A stretch of DNA of 64,000 nt, taken from Plastoroseomonas arctica (GTDB taxonomy: Bacteria; Pseudomonadota; Alphaproteobacteria; Acetobacterales; Acetobacteraceae). The stretch lies in the NCBI RefSeq assembly GCF_018128965.1, contig NZ_JAAEDH010000002.1:1-64000 (forward strand). The letters are read 5' to 3'. The notes under the pieces were generated by a model. It made no database searches, had not been told where the DNA came from, and saw only the letters and a program-made list of their open reading frames with translations. Below are positions 56,764-64,000 of the stretch, one piece after another. A program made the translations under genes and the position numbers. Position 1 is the stretch's first letter; the number at the start of each line of letters is the position of its first letter.

Positions 56764-57511
56764 CGCGCACCAAGTCGACGCGGACCGTGCCGAACATCCG
56801 GGTCTCCATGTCGACGCGGAGCGGGATGGGCGGCAGATGCGGGCTGACAAGCCCCAGCCAGACGGTGCCCGGGATCACCCGGCCCGTGGTTTCGCGCGAT
56901 TCATCGCTGCGGAAGCCGGCGATGAGCTGCGTGGTGATGGCGCAGCGCAGCGCCGGCGCGCGGTAGGCGCCGCCAACGGCCACGAGTTCCTGGCGGCCCT
57001 CGGTACGCGCCGTCCATTCCTGCAAGCGCCGGCCGTCGAAGGTCATCGTCCGGCCGTCGCAGCGGTCGCCGAGACCGGCGAGCCGCGCCATCCAGATCAG
57101 GGCGGAGAGGGTGTCCATCGCGCCGGTGAGGCGGGCCGGAGGCACCGCCTCGCGTTCCGGCTCCATCACCGGCAGCAGGCTCCGCAGCACCGGCCTGCTG
57201 CCCTCGAAGTCGAGGTGGGTGCGGCGCTGCTCGCCCCGCCAGACGCCATCCGCGCGATAGCGCAGCGGAACGGCCTCGGCGCCGCGCCATTGTCCTTCGC
57301 TGATGGTCGTCTGGCCGCCGCGGACGAACAGCGCGGCGGCACCGGTGGTCTGCGAATGCGCCTCCACCCGATAGCCACGATCGGAGACGTCGAGCCGGGC
57401 GGTGATCTCCAACACGTTCATGCCCAGGGCGGTGAGGGTATAGGTCACGTCGACCGGCGCGCCGCGCGCCGGGACCGCGAAAAGAAGCAGGAGGATGAAG
57501 AGACTGCGCAT
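56747..57511 (-). CDS. Exported DUF3108-like protein
   Basis: The 254-residue protein has an N-terminal signal peptide (MRSLFILLLLFAVPARGAP) and a mature part of beta strands typical of the DUF3108 family: DVTYTLTALGMNVLEITARLD, then GYRVEAHSQTTGAAALFV, and later GRRLQEWTARTEGRQEL and PLRVDMETRMFGTVRVDLV. Such proteins are periplasmic and of unknown function; their fold suggests a lipocalin-like or beta-sandwich ligand binder. It diverges from the tRNA-Val gene, whose promoter lies within its upstream region. Confidence 0.75.
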   Translation of the reverse strand: MRSLFILLLLFAVPARGAPVDVTYTLTALGMNVLEITARLDVSDRGYRVEAHSQTTGAAALFVRGGQTTISEGQWRGAEAVPLRYRADGVWRGEQRRTHLDFEGSRPVLRSLLPVMEPEREAVPPARLTGAMDTLSALIWMARLAGLGDRCDGRTMTFDGRRLQEWTARTEGRQELVAVGGAYRAPALRCAITTQLIAGFRSDESRETTGRVIPGTVWLGLVSPHLPPIPLRVDMETRMFGTVRVDLVRVTNPP

Positions 57512-57558
57512 GAATGGTTATGTGGTCGAGGCCAGCCGATCGGCCAGCCCTGATCTGC

Positions 57559-57587
57559 TTGACACTCCCGGGAGCGCGCCGTATCCG
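57559..57587 (+). promoter_or_regulatory. Promoter of tRNA-Val
   Basis: TTGACA (57559-57564) and TATCCG (57582-57587) are spaced by exactly 17 bases, with the tRNA starting 26 bases further on. The -35 matches the sigma-70 consensus and the -10 matches at three of six positions. This is one of the best promoter-like pairs in the window. Confidence 0.7.
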
Positions 57588-57613
57588 AGGCGCCCCGGCG
57601 ACCGTGTCGCTGC

Positions 57614-57688
57614 GGGTGCGTAGCTCAGCGGTAGAGCATTGCCTTCACACGGCAAGGGTCACAGGTTCAATCCCTGTCGCACCCACCA
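57614..57688 (+). tRNA. tRNA-Val (anticodon CAC)
   Basis: The 75-base gene folds as a standard tRNA. The acceptor stem is GGGTGCG/CGCACCC, the D arm is GCTC-AGCGGTA-GAGC, the anticodon arm is TTGCC-TTCACAC-GGCAA with anticodon CAC, and the T arm is ACAGG-TTCAATC-CCTGT. The 3' CCA is encoded (57686-57688). It reads GTG codons, common in this GC-rich genome. It stands alone and is followed within 24 bases by the end of a restriction-modification gene on the opposite strand. Confidence 0.97.
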
Positions 57689-57711
57689 GTTGCGCCCGAA
57701 GGGCTTGGCCG

Positions 57712-60705
57712 TCATGGCGGCAGCAGCGCGTCCACCAGGGCTTCCATCTCCGCCGCGATCCCGTCGGCGATGAGCGCCGCGCGGATGGCCCGGCGCTTGG
57801 CGGTGAAATGGCGGTGCCCCTCCAGCGGGACCTGTGCTGCGACCTGCTCGGCGCGCTCCGCGGCTGCGGCCAGATCGCGGTGCAGGGTGTCGGATTCATC
57901 GAATTCGGGGATGGGCAGCGTCCAGACGAGGTTGTCGAAGTCGCGCTTGTCCCGCTGGCCGTGCGGCTGGAGGTCCGTGATTTTCGCCAGCACCGCCGCG
58001 CTGTTCAGCAGCGTCGTGAGATACCTTGCCTCACCGACCGAGCGGGCCGCCGCCCAATACGCCTTGTGGTCGATCACAGCGTTTTTCTCCGCGAGGATGA
58101 CCGCGCTGAGCCTGGTGCCCGCCTTGGTGCAGAGGACGCGCATGGATGCCGGTTCCGTCTGCACGGCGAGCAGCCTCTGATGATTGATCCGCTCCCGCAG
58201 CGTCATGCGCGGCCCACCATCCGTCGCTTTGTTGCTATTCGCCGCCCACTTCGCCTCGGCATCCGATAGCCACGCCGCCAGATTGACGTGCCCAGCCTCC
58301 CGCGCCGCCGCCGCGTCCAGTACGCGCCCATCTTCCATCGGAATCACCGTCGTCACCGTCTCCAGCATCCGGAACGGCGCCACGCTTTCCCCCAGCGCCA
58401 CCTGCCGCAGGAACGCCACCTCCACCGGCCCGCGCGGCGGCTCCACCAACGTCCAAGGGGCCTTGTCCAAGGCCCCAACCCGGCCCCGCACCCGCGGTGC
58501 ATCCCGCCGCCCGCCGAGCCGCCCCACCGCCTCCATCTCCACCAGGAAGAACCGCCGCGGCACCAGCGTCGCCCCCTGCCGGAACCGCGCCCGATAGGGC
58601 GAGACCCCTTCCAGCGTCCGCGCCCGCGGCCAGGCGACGCGCGCATGCGCCAGCACCGCCGCCGCCTCCGCCTCGCCCGCATCACGGCGCGGCAGATGCC
58701 CCACCCAGCGATCCATCTGCGCCGGCGCCCCGCCCGCCGCGTCCCGCTCGCCGAACAGCACGCAGGTGCTGGTCGTGCTGCTGCCCGACTGCGCCCCGAA
58801 AATCGGCCAGACCCGTTCCAGCGCCCAGCCCCCCGTCACCCGCACCTGCACGCTGCGCATCAGCCCCGCCCGCAGCCCGGCAAACACCTTCGCGTTCAGC
58901 ACCGCATAGGGCAGCACGAAGCCGATGCGCCCGCCCGGTTTCAGATACCGCTCCGCCCCGCGCGCCCAGAACAGCGCGAACATGTCCTGCTGCGTGGCCA
59001 GGTTGCCCCCCACCCACAGCCCATATTCGCCAAGCCCCTCCCGCACCCGGTCCTTCATCGCCGGGCTCAGGTGCCGGTAGACGATCCAGGGCGGGTTCCC
59101 CACCAGCACATCCGCCCGCTGCTCCGGCCGCGACAGCCACACCGGCCGCACGAGGTTGCGAAACACAAACGTCCAGATGCCGTTGCGCCCGGCGCGATAC
59201 AGCCCCTGCAAGCGCGCGAAGGTCTCGGCCATCGCCGCGGCATCCGCGGGCACGGCGCCGGCGATGCGCGCGAGGCGCCGCCCCACCGTCGCCGGACTCG
59301 CCTCCTCGCGCAGCCCCCGGTTCAGCACGTCCAGCCCCTGCTCGAAGGCCGCCTGGTCCTCGGCGAAACCGGCCGGGATCTGCAAGGGCGGGTCGCCCGG
59401 CACCTCCACCAGCACATCGGCGCGGTCGAGGTAGCGGCGCAGGTTCCACTGCATCGCATCGCCCAGGAACACCGGCACGGTCAGCCGCGCCGGCCGGTCC
59501 AGGATCAGCCGGCCCAGCGCCAGCAGCCAGGTCACCCGCGCGAGCGTGACCGCCACGGGATGCACATCGAGCCCGCGCACCTGGTCCGCGCAGGCTTCGA
59601 GAATCCGCGGCCCCGCCCAGCCCGCCGCCTGCCCCGCCGCGATCAGCCGGCGCAGCGCATGGAACAGGAAGGTGCCCGAGCCGCAGGCGGGATCCAGCAC
59701 ACGTTCGCTCAGCGGTGCGGCCACCGCCGCCGCCACCACCCGCCCGGCCAGCCAATCGGGCGTGTAGTATTCGCCCAGATCATGCCGCTGGTCCGGATCG
59801 ACCAGGCTCTCGTACAGCGTCTTGAGCACATCCGCCTCGACATCGCGTAGCCGGAACCGCGCCGCCTGGGCCGCGATGCGCGTGACCAGCGCGGCCCCCT
59901 CGGGCGCACGCAGCGGCCAGTCGAAGAAATCCGCCTCCACCGCGCCGGCGATGCCCTCATCGGCCAGCGCCTTGCCCGAGAGCAGCGCGGCCGGGTCATC
60001 GACCGGCAGGTCGAGCACCCGCGCCGCGATCGCCTTCACCACGGTGACCAGGTAGGTGTGCTGGAGGAACAGCGCATCCTCGCCCACCGCCTCGCCATAG
60101 GCCTCCGCCAGAAGCCGGTCCCACAGCTCCCGCTTGAGCCGCACCTCCGGGTCGTGCTGGAGCCGCGCCCACATCACGTCCAGTTCCAGCTTCGCGGCGC
60201 CGAACAGCATGCTTGTCCGCCCGAAGGCCTGCGCCACCGCGCGGGGTTCGGGCGCGAGGTCCGGCCGTTCGGACAATAGCGGCTCCAGCCAGGCCATTAG
60301 CGCCTCGGGCTGCTCGGCATCGGTCTCGAACCGCGCCAGCTCGCGCAAGCCGCCGCCTTGGGCGGTTCCATAGGCGAGGAACAACGCGCCATCGGTCGCG
60401 ATGCCGGTTGGCGGCCGGCCGCCCGGCGCGCGGGCCTGGGCGTCGGCCAGGTAGTCCGGCAGCCGCGCCAGCACGTCAGGCAATTCGCGGCGCAGGTCCG
60501 ACTTCAGCTCGATCACCGCCGCACCCCACATCGTGTCGATGCGCCCGGAGCGGTTGGTCAGGTACACCTCATGGCTGATTTCTTCGTAGGGCGCATCGAA
60601 GCCGGAGCGCAGCAATTCCGTCATCAGCCCGCGCAGCGCCTCGTGGCGCGGCCGCCCGGCCATGGCGCGCACGATCTCCGGCAGTCTTTCGCGCCGCCAC
60701 ACCAT
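57712..60705 (-). CDS. Fused PD-(D/E)XK nuclease / N6-adenine DNA methyltransferase (type IIG-like)
   Basis: The 997-residue protein resembles single-chain restriction-modification enzymes of the Eco57I kind. An N-terminal nuclease-like part has Asp57 and ELK (Glu66, Lys68) in the PD-(D/E)XK pattern. A helical region follows to about residue 300. The methyltransferase core starts with GEYYTPDWLA near 311, has the SAM motif LDPACGSGTF (337-346), and the catalytic NPPW at 537-540. The C-terminal 400 residues are probably the DNA-recognition domain. No separate modification or specificity gene lies nearby. Its GC content is like its neighbours. The start is ATG 60705; MAGRPRH at 60663 is possible. 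Confidence 0.82.
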   Translation of the reverse strand: MVWRRERLPEIVRAMAGRPRHEALRGLMTELLRSGFDAPYEEISHEVYLTNRSGRIDTMWGAAVIELKSDLRRELPDVLARLPDYLADAQARAPGGRPPTGIATDGALFLAYGTAQGGGLRELARFETDAEQPEALMAWLEPLLSERPDLAPEPRAVAQAFGRTSMLFGAAKLELDVMWARLQHDPEVRLKRELWDRLLAEAYGEAVGEDALFLQHTYLVTVVKAIAARVLDLPVDDPAALLSGKALADEGIAGAVEADFFDWPLRAPEGAALVTRIAAQAARFRLRDVEADVLKTLYESLVDPDQRHDLGEYYTPDWLAGRVVAAAVAAPLSERVLDPACGSGTFLFHALRRLIAAGQAAGWAGPRILEACADQVRGLDVHPVAVTLARVTWLLALGRLILDRPARLTVPVFLGDAMQWNLRRYLDRADVLVEVPGDPPLQIPAGFAEDQAAFEQGLDVLNRGLREEASPATVGRRLARIAGAVPADAAAMAETFARLQGLYRAGRNGIWTFVFRNLVRPVWLSRPEQRADVLVGNPPWIVYRHLSPAMKDRVREGLGEYGLWVGGNLATQQDMFALFWARGAERYLKPGGRIGFVLPYAVLNAKVFAGLRAGLMRSVQVRVTGGWALERVWPIFGAQSGSSTTSTCVLFGERDAAGGAPAQMDRWVGHLPRRDAGEAEAAAVLAHARVAWPRARTLEGVSPYRARFRQGATLVPRRFFLVEMEAVGRLGGRRDAPRVRGRVGALDKAPWTLVEPPRGPVEVAFLRQVALGESVAPFRMLETVTTVIPMEDGRVLDAAAAREAGHVNLAAWLSDAEAKWAANSNKATDGGPRMTLRERINHQRLLAVQTEPASMRVLCTKAGTRLSAVILAEKNAVIDHKAYWAAARSVGEARYLTTLLNSAAVLAKITDLQPHGQRDKRDFDNLVWTLPIPEFDESDTLHRDLAAAAERAEQVAAQVPLEGHRHFTAKRRAIRAALIADGIAAEMEALVDALLPP

Positions 60706-60747
60706 CCCCACTACCCCCGACTCGGAGCGCGATGCTACCCACCTCCC

Positions 60748-61038
60748 ATGTCCGCCGCCCAGCCTGACCTTTTCGCCGCCGCCCCGGAGCCGCCGCCCCC
60801 GGTGCCGCCCGAAGTTCTCGACATGGTTCGCGCGCGGCTGCACCGCCTCCTCGCGCTGGTGCGCGGGGCGGAGACGATGCCCTGGACCGACATGCTCCAG
60901 GCCGTGGCCGCCGACAACGCGTTCCGCTCCGGCTACACGATGCTGCCGCCCGAGGAGGGCGAGCCGCTCTGGCGCGAATTCGATGCCGAGCTGGATCGCC
61001 TCTACGCCATCGCGAATGAGGGCCAAGTGCTCGACTGA
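60748..61038 (+). CDS. Small hypothetical protein divergent from the restriction-modification gene
   Basis: I do not recognise this 96-residue soluble protein. It begins with SAAQPDLFAAAPEPPPPVPP, where a DLFAA stretch followed by a Pro-rich segment resembles a sliding-clamp binding motif, but that is only a resemblance. A helical part follows (VLDMVRARLHRLLALVRGAE) and an acidic end, LPPEEGEPLWREFDAELDRL. It diverges from the large gene, with 42 bases between the starts, so both could be controlled from the same short gap. It ends 40 bases before the stop of the EF-hand gene. Confidence 0.6.
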   Translation: MSAAQPDLFAAAPEPPPPVPPEVLDMVRARLHRLLALVRGAETMPWTDMLQAVAADNAFRSGYTMLPPEEGEPLWREFDAELDRLYAIANEGQVLD

Positions 61039-61077
61039 GCGCCTCGGCGCTGGCCTCGCGGCCAGCGCCTTGTCGCG

Positions 61078-61602
61078 TCACCGCGCCGGTGGCGCAGCCT
61101 CCGGCCCAGGGCGCGGCGCGCGCGGTCCCCGCCGCGGCTGCACCTCGTCTCGCGCCAGCGCCCCATCCCCATTGCGGTCCGCAGCGCGGAACATCGCCTC
61201 GGCGACGGGCGTCAGCTCGGCCAGGCTCACCTTGCCGTCGCCATTGGCATCGACGAAGCGGAAGCCGCGCGACAGGCCCTCGCGGATGCGGACCTGCATC
61301 TCCTCGCTCGGCGCCGGCCGGCCGGCGGCGCGGCGGGTCTGCATGAAGGCGACCAGCTCGTCGATCGTGACGCCGCCATCGCGGTCGGCATCCGCCTCGG
61401 CGAAGCGCGCCTGCAGCCAGCTGCGGCCCTCGTCGATCGTGACGCGGCCATCATTGTTGGCGTCGGCGCGGGCGAAGGCCTCGCCGGCGGCGAAGCCGCC
61501 CTCGCCGCGCGGACCGCCGTGGCGGTGCTGAGCGACGGCGGCGCCCGCGAGGCCGAGGCCGATGACGCCCGCGAGCAGGCCGATGGTGGCAGTCTTGCGC
61601 AT
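61078..61602 (-). CDS. Exported EF-hand protein with four calcium loops
   Basis: The 174-residue protein starts with a signal peptide (MRKTATIGLLAGVIGLGLAGAAVAQ) and then carries four EF-hand loops. They are DANNDGRVTIDE, DADRDGGVTIDE, DANGDGKVSLAE and DRNGDGALARDE, in two pairs. The C-terminal tail is Pro/Arg/Ala-rich. It probably binds calcium in the periplasm; a structural or signalling role is unknown. The start is set at MRKTATIG, since an AGGG lies just before it and the upstream MNNNQG start would place charged residues before the signal. It follows the M20 gene direction but is not coupled to it. Confidence 0.8.
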   Translation of the reverse strand: MRKTATIGLLAGVIGLGLAGAAVAQHRHGGPRGEGGFAAGEAFARADANNDGRVTIDEGRSWLQARFAEADADRDGGVTIDELVAFMQTRRAAGRPAPSEEMQVRIREGLSRGFRFVDANGDGKVSLAELTPVAEAMFRAADRNGDGALARDEVQPRRGPRAPRPGPEAAPPAR

Positions 61603-61698
61603 TGATCTACCCTGATTGTTGTTCATGGGCGGATCATGGACCAAGGCTGTAACAAACACATTGCGCCGGCGGTGAAAAACGGTAACGGGCGGTGCCGT

Positions 61699-63096
61699 TC
61701 AGACGCGCCCGGGGGTCCCGCCTTCGCCCAGGTCCCACCACATGCCGGCGAACCCCAGCAGCCCCTCGCGCGCCGGCGCGATCAGCAGGTGTTCGTCCGG
61801 CCCGTGCTGCTTGCATCCATTGTAGCTGTGCGGCACCCAGACCAGCGGCACGCCCAGATGGTCCACGAAGACATCGCCCGGCAGCCCGCCTGAGGAGTTG
61901 GGGATGATCTGCACGCGCTTGCCCAGGCTCTCCGCCAGGCTCGCCTGCGCCCAGCGCACCCAGGGGTGGTCCACATCGGTCCGGCTTGCCGGCATGCGGA
62001 TGAAGGAGGCCTCGACGGCGACCTCGGGGAAGCCGGCGCCGTCAAGATGGGTGCGGATGGCATCGGTGAACAGGGCGGGATCGGAATCCACCGTGTAGCG
62101 GATCTGGCAATGGGCGCGGGCATCGGGGGCGACAGCATTGACCGGGTTTTCCGGCCGGCCGGAGATCATCGACAGCACGATGAGGCTGTTCCAGCCATAG
62201 ATCTTCTCGGCCGGCGACAGGCCCGGCTCGCCCCAGCCGGGGTCGATCTTCGCCGCGTCGCCGCCACCGCCCAGCGGGCAGCCATCGAGCACGGCGCGCA
62301 CGGAATTGGGCAGCGAGGGCGGCAGGATGCCGCGCACCAGGACCTTGCCGTTGCGGTCCATCATGGAGGCCAGCGCATGGGCGAGGATGATCGCGGGGTC
62401 ACGGGTGAGCCCGCCCCAGTGGCCGGAATGAACCCCGCCCTCGCGCAGCTTCACGACCAGGTCGAAATGGAAGGTGCCGCGCGTGCCGACGGCAATGGTG
62501 GGCGTGCCGGGGTCCACGCGCGGACCGTCCGAGGCGATCAGAACATCGGCGGCGAGCAGCTCGGCATTCTGCGCGACGAAATCTTTCAGGCCTTTGGAGC
62601 CGCGCTCCTCCGCCATCTCCAGCACCAGCTTCACGTTGAAGCCGAGTTCGCCGCCGCGTTCCGCGATCACGGCTTCCAGGGCGGCGAGGTTCAGCGCGTG
62701 CTGGCCCTTGTTGTCGGCGGTGCCGCGGCCGTACCAGCGGTCGCCTTCCTCGGTGAGTGTCCAGGGGTCGAGCCCGGCGCGCCATTGCTCGGGCAGTCCG
62801 CGCACGGTGTCGCCATGGCCGTAGAGCAGCACGGTCGGCAGCGCCGGGTCCTCGATGCGCGTGGCCGTCAGGATCGGCCCGAAGCCGTCCAGCGGGTTGG
62901 CGTGGATCACGGCGGTGAAACCCAGGCGCTCGACCCAGGGCGTGATGGCGTCAGTGAGGTAGCTGTGCAGCGCGTCCTCGGCGCCGGCTTCCTGGCTGGT
63001 GGAGGGGAAGGCCACCAGATCCGTGAGCAGGGCTTTGAAGCTGCCATCGTCGAAATGGGCGGCGGCGCGGTCGAGTGCGCCCTGGCGGGTGGCCAT
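61699..63096 (-). CDS. M20-family metallopeptidase (dipeptidase type)
   Basis: The 465-residue cytoplasmic enzyme is a zinc peptidase of the M20 family. Metal-site residues appear as LLYGHGDTV near residue 92, YGRGTADNKGQ near 122, MAEERGSKG with the catalytic Glu-Glu pair near 160, SDGPR near 190, and a final His in KQHGPDEHLL. The dimerisation domain lies between about 200 and 330, with GGVHSGHWGG. Family members split dipeptides, carnosine-like or acylated amino acids; the substrate cannot be fixed from sequence. Confidence 0.9.
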   Translation of the reverse strand: MATRQGALDRAAAHFDDGSFKALLTDLVAFPSTSQEAGAEDALHSYLTDAITPWVERLGFTAVIHANPLDGFGPILTATRIEDPALPTVLLYGHGDTVRGLPEQWRAGLDPWTLTEEGDRWYGRGTADNKGQHALNLAALEAVIAERGGELGFNVKLVLEMAEERGSKGLKDFVAQNAELLAADVLIASDGPRVDPGTPTIAVGTRGTFHFDLVVKLREGGVHSGHWGGLTRDPAIILAHALASMMDRNGKVLVRGILPPSLPNSVRAVLDGCPLGGGGDAAKIDPGWGEPGLSPAEKIYGWNSLIVLSMISGRPENPVNAVAPDARAHCQIRYTVDSDPALFTDAIRTHLDGAGFPEVAVEASFIRMPASRTDVDHPWVRWAQASLAESLGKRVQIIPNSSGGLPGDVFVDHLGVPLVWVPHSYNGCKQHGPDEHLLIAPAREGLLGFAGMWWDLGEGGTPGRV

Positions 63097-63159
63097 GGGG
63101 AGGGTCCAGTGCTTGCGACGGGACGGGAGTTTGAGCGCGCCCGGGCGCGCGGTCCAGCC

Positions 63160-63624
63160 TCAACGGGTACTGGTCGGCGCCGCGATGCCGGAGGTGGTGG
63201 CGGTGGTGGTGCCGGAGCCGCCGCTGCCGGTACCGCTGTTGCCGCTGGGCCGGCCACCGAACAGCGTGGTCAGCGCCGCGACCGCCGCTAGGCCCAGCAG
63301 GGTGGGTGCGGCCTGCAGCGCGGCGCCGCCAAGACCATCCGCCTCGCCCGAAAACCCCGAAAAACTGCGCCCGAAGGAGAGCGGGCGGGGCGGCGGCACC
63401 CAACCGGGCGGGGCGGCGCCGATGCGCGCGCCGGTGGCCGCGGGGTCGGCGATGGCAACCTCGACGGCAGGCTGCGACGGCGCACGGACACCCCGGGGTG
63501 CGATCGCGACAACATCGCCGGACGGCACGACCTGCTGGCGGAGCGCCTGTGCTTGCACCGTCCAGGGCAGCAGCACGGCAAGGACGGGGGCGATGATGCG
63601 CATGGGTGAAATGAATAGCAGCAT
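63160..63624 (-). CDS. Small secreted protein with Gly/Ser/Thr-rich tail
   Basis: I do not recognise a family. The 154-residue product has a hydrophobic signal peptide (MLLFISPMRIIAPVLAVLLP to about residue 27) and a Pro/Ala-rich mature part with a possible short hydrophobic helix (LLGLAAVAALTTLFGG, about residues 114-129). The end is a low-complexity tail of Gly, Ser and Thr. I prefer the ATG at 63624 since AAAGGG precedes it. The ATG at 63603 has no such site and would give 147 residues. A perfect inverted repeat covers both starts. It follows the acyl-CoA dehydrogenase gene. Confidence 0.55.
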   Translation of the reverse strand: MLLFISPMRIIAPVLAVLLPWTVQAQALRQQVVPSGDVVAIAPRGVRAPSQPAVEVAIADPAATGARIGAAPPGWVPPPRPLSFGRSFSGFSGEADGLGGAALQAAPTLLGLAAVAALTTLFGGRPSGNSGTGSGGSGTTTATTSGIAAPTSTR

Positions 63625-63631
63625 TTCACCC
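63604..63631. promoter_or_regulatory. Perfect 10-base inverted repeat over the start of the small secreted gene
   Basis: GGGTGAAATG and CATTTCACCC enclose an eight-base loop. The repeat covers the preferred ATG at 63624 and ends just before the alternative ATG. In RNA it would hide the ribosome binding site, and in DNA it could bind a dimeric regulator. Another option is a terminator of the upstream acyl-CoA dehydrogenase message. Confidence 0.5.
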
Positions 63632-63645
63632 TTTGGTCGCAAGAG

Positions 63646-64000
63646 CTAGGTGAGCATCGCGCGCGATATGATCACCCGCATGATCTCGTTGGTGCCCTCC
63701 AGGATGCGGTGCACGCGCAGGTCCCGCACGATCTTCTCCACCCCGTAATCGGCCAGGTATCCATAGCCGCCGAGCAGCTGCAGCGCTTGGTCCGCCACCT
63801 GGTGCCCGGTATCGGTGACGAAGCGCTTGGCCATGGCGCAGAACGGCGTCGCATCCGGCGCGCCCGCATCGAGCTTCCCTGCGGCACGCCACAGCAGCGC
63901 GCGCGCGGCCTCAAGCTCCGTCCGCATGTCGGCCAGGCGGAACTGCGTGGCCTGGAAATCCGCCACCGGACGCCCGAAGGCGCGCCGCTCCTTCACGTAG
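63646..64000 (-). CDS. Acyl-CoA dehydrogenase, C-terminal part (runs off the window)
   Basis: Only the last 117 codons and the stop are in the window; the 5' part lies beyond base 64000. The visible part contains YVKERRAFGRPVADFQATQF, the start of the C-terminal helical domain of acyl-CoA dehydrogenases, and QLLGGYGYLADYGVEKIVRD and RVHRILEGTNEIMRVIIS, which include the FAD-contact GGYGY and the EGTNE catalytic/adenine region. The enzyme oxidises acyl-CoA to enoyl-CoA with FAD. The subfamily (medium-chain, isobutyryl or other) cannot be decided from this part. Confidence 0.92.
   Translation of the reverse strand, partial: YVKERRAFGRPVADFQATQFRLADMRTELEAARALLWRAAGKLDAGAPDATPFCAMAKRFVTDTGHQVADQALQLLGGYGYLADYGVEKIVRDLRVHRILEGTNEIMRVIISRAMLT

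Noticed and set aside
57614-57688. tRNA-Val as an attachment site of an integrated island
   Set aside because: I looked for a repeat of the tRNA 3' end and for an integrase within the window and saw neither, so integration is not supported here, only possible.
58288-59850. Long frame opposite the restriction-modification gene (520 residues)
   Set aside because: Pro/Arg/His-rich, low complexity and fully inside the antisense of a gene with intact SAM and NPPW motifs.

Overview
The window is a GC-rich (about 70 percent by eye), gene-dense chromosomal segment of an alphaproteobacterium. A Rhodospirillales/Acetobacteraceae (Roseomonas-like) origin is my inference. It rests on the gene content: a complete dcw cluster, aroQ-accB-accC, purC-purS-purQ, HWE-type sensor kinases, Bug-type binding proteins and PHB metabolism. 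No marker such as 16S rRNA is present to settle it. I see no transposase, integrase, prophage gene or CRISPR array.

Region 1 (1-14621, all +) is a tightly packed dcw cluster: the end of ftsI, then murE, murF, mraY, murD, ftsW, murG, murC, murB, ddl, ftsQ, ftsA, ftsZ. Most junctions overlap by 1-14 bases, so translation is probably coupled. Together the genes make the peptidoglycan precursor up to lipid II and assemble the Z-ring. Region 2 (14622-24800) is mixed metabolism: a lone metW, phaB, a tandem YCII protein, a DMT exporter, a desaturase-methyltransferase pair facing an ArsR-type regulator across a clear inverted repeat, a cupin-GST pair, gloB, and an orphan substrate-binding protein. 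Region 3 (24874-34203) holds a C39-like cysteine peptidase without partners, aroQ-accB-accC, a sulfate ABC importer operon (sbp-cysT-cysW-cysA), and a uricase with a urate/xanthine permease.

Region 4 (34347-46277) has pheT-pheS and rplT-rpmI on the minus strand. These four genes usually form one operon, but here a plus-strand block separates them: an MFS transporter, two HWE histidine kinases (one fused to CheB and CheR domains) and a single-domain response regulator. Region 5 (46427-57511) has a glycosyltransferase-methyltransferase pair, purQ / a small membrane protein / purS / purC, a Bug-type binding protein, a TANGO2-like NRDE protein, glmS-glmU, a small conserved-looking protein, gph and a DUF3108-like protein. 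Region 6 (57559-64000) has tRNA-Val(CAC) with a good promoter, a 997-residue fused restriction-modification protein beside it, an EF-hand protein, an M20 peptidase, a small secreted protein and the 3' end of an acyl-CoA dehydrogenase gene.

The most notable non-gene signal is a dispersed element of about 50 bases, a G5/C5 palindrome with a pyrimidine-rich tail. Four copies lie between genes (two inverted between pheS and pheT, one after purQ, one between glmU and glmS). A perfect but different hairpin between ftsZ and metW may be a decayed relative. The best candidates for less-described biology are this element, the fused restriction-modification gene beside tRNA-Val, the orphan C39 peptidase, and the CheB-CheR-HWE signalling island inside the split rpmI-rplT-pheS-pheT locus.
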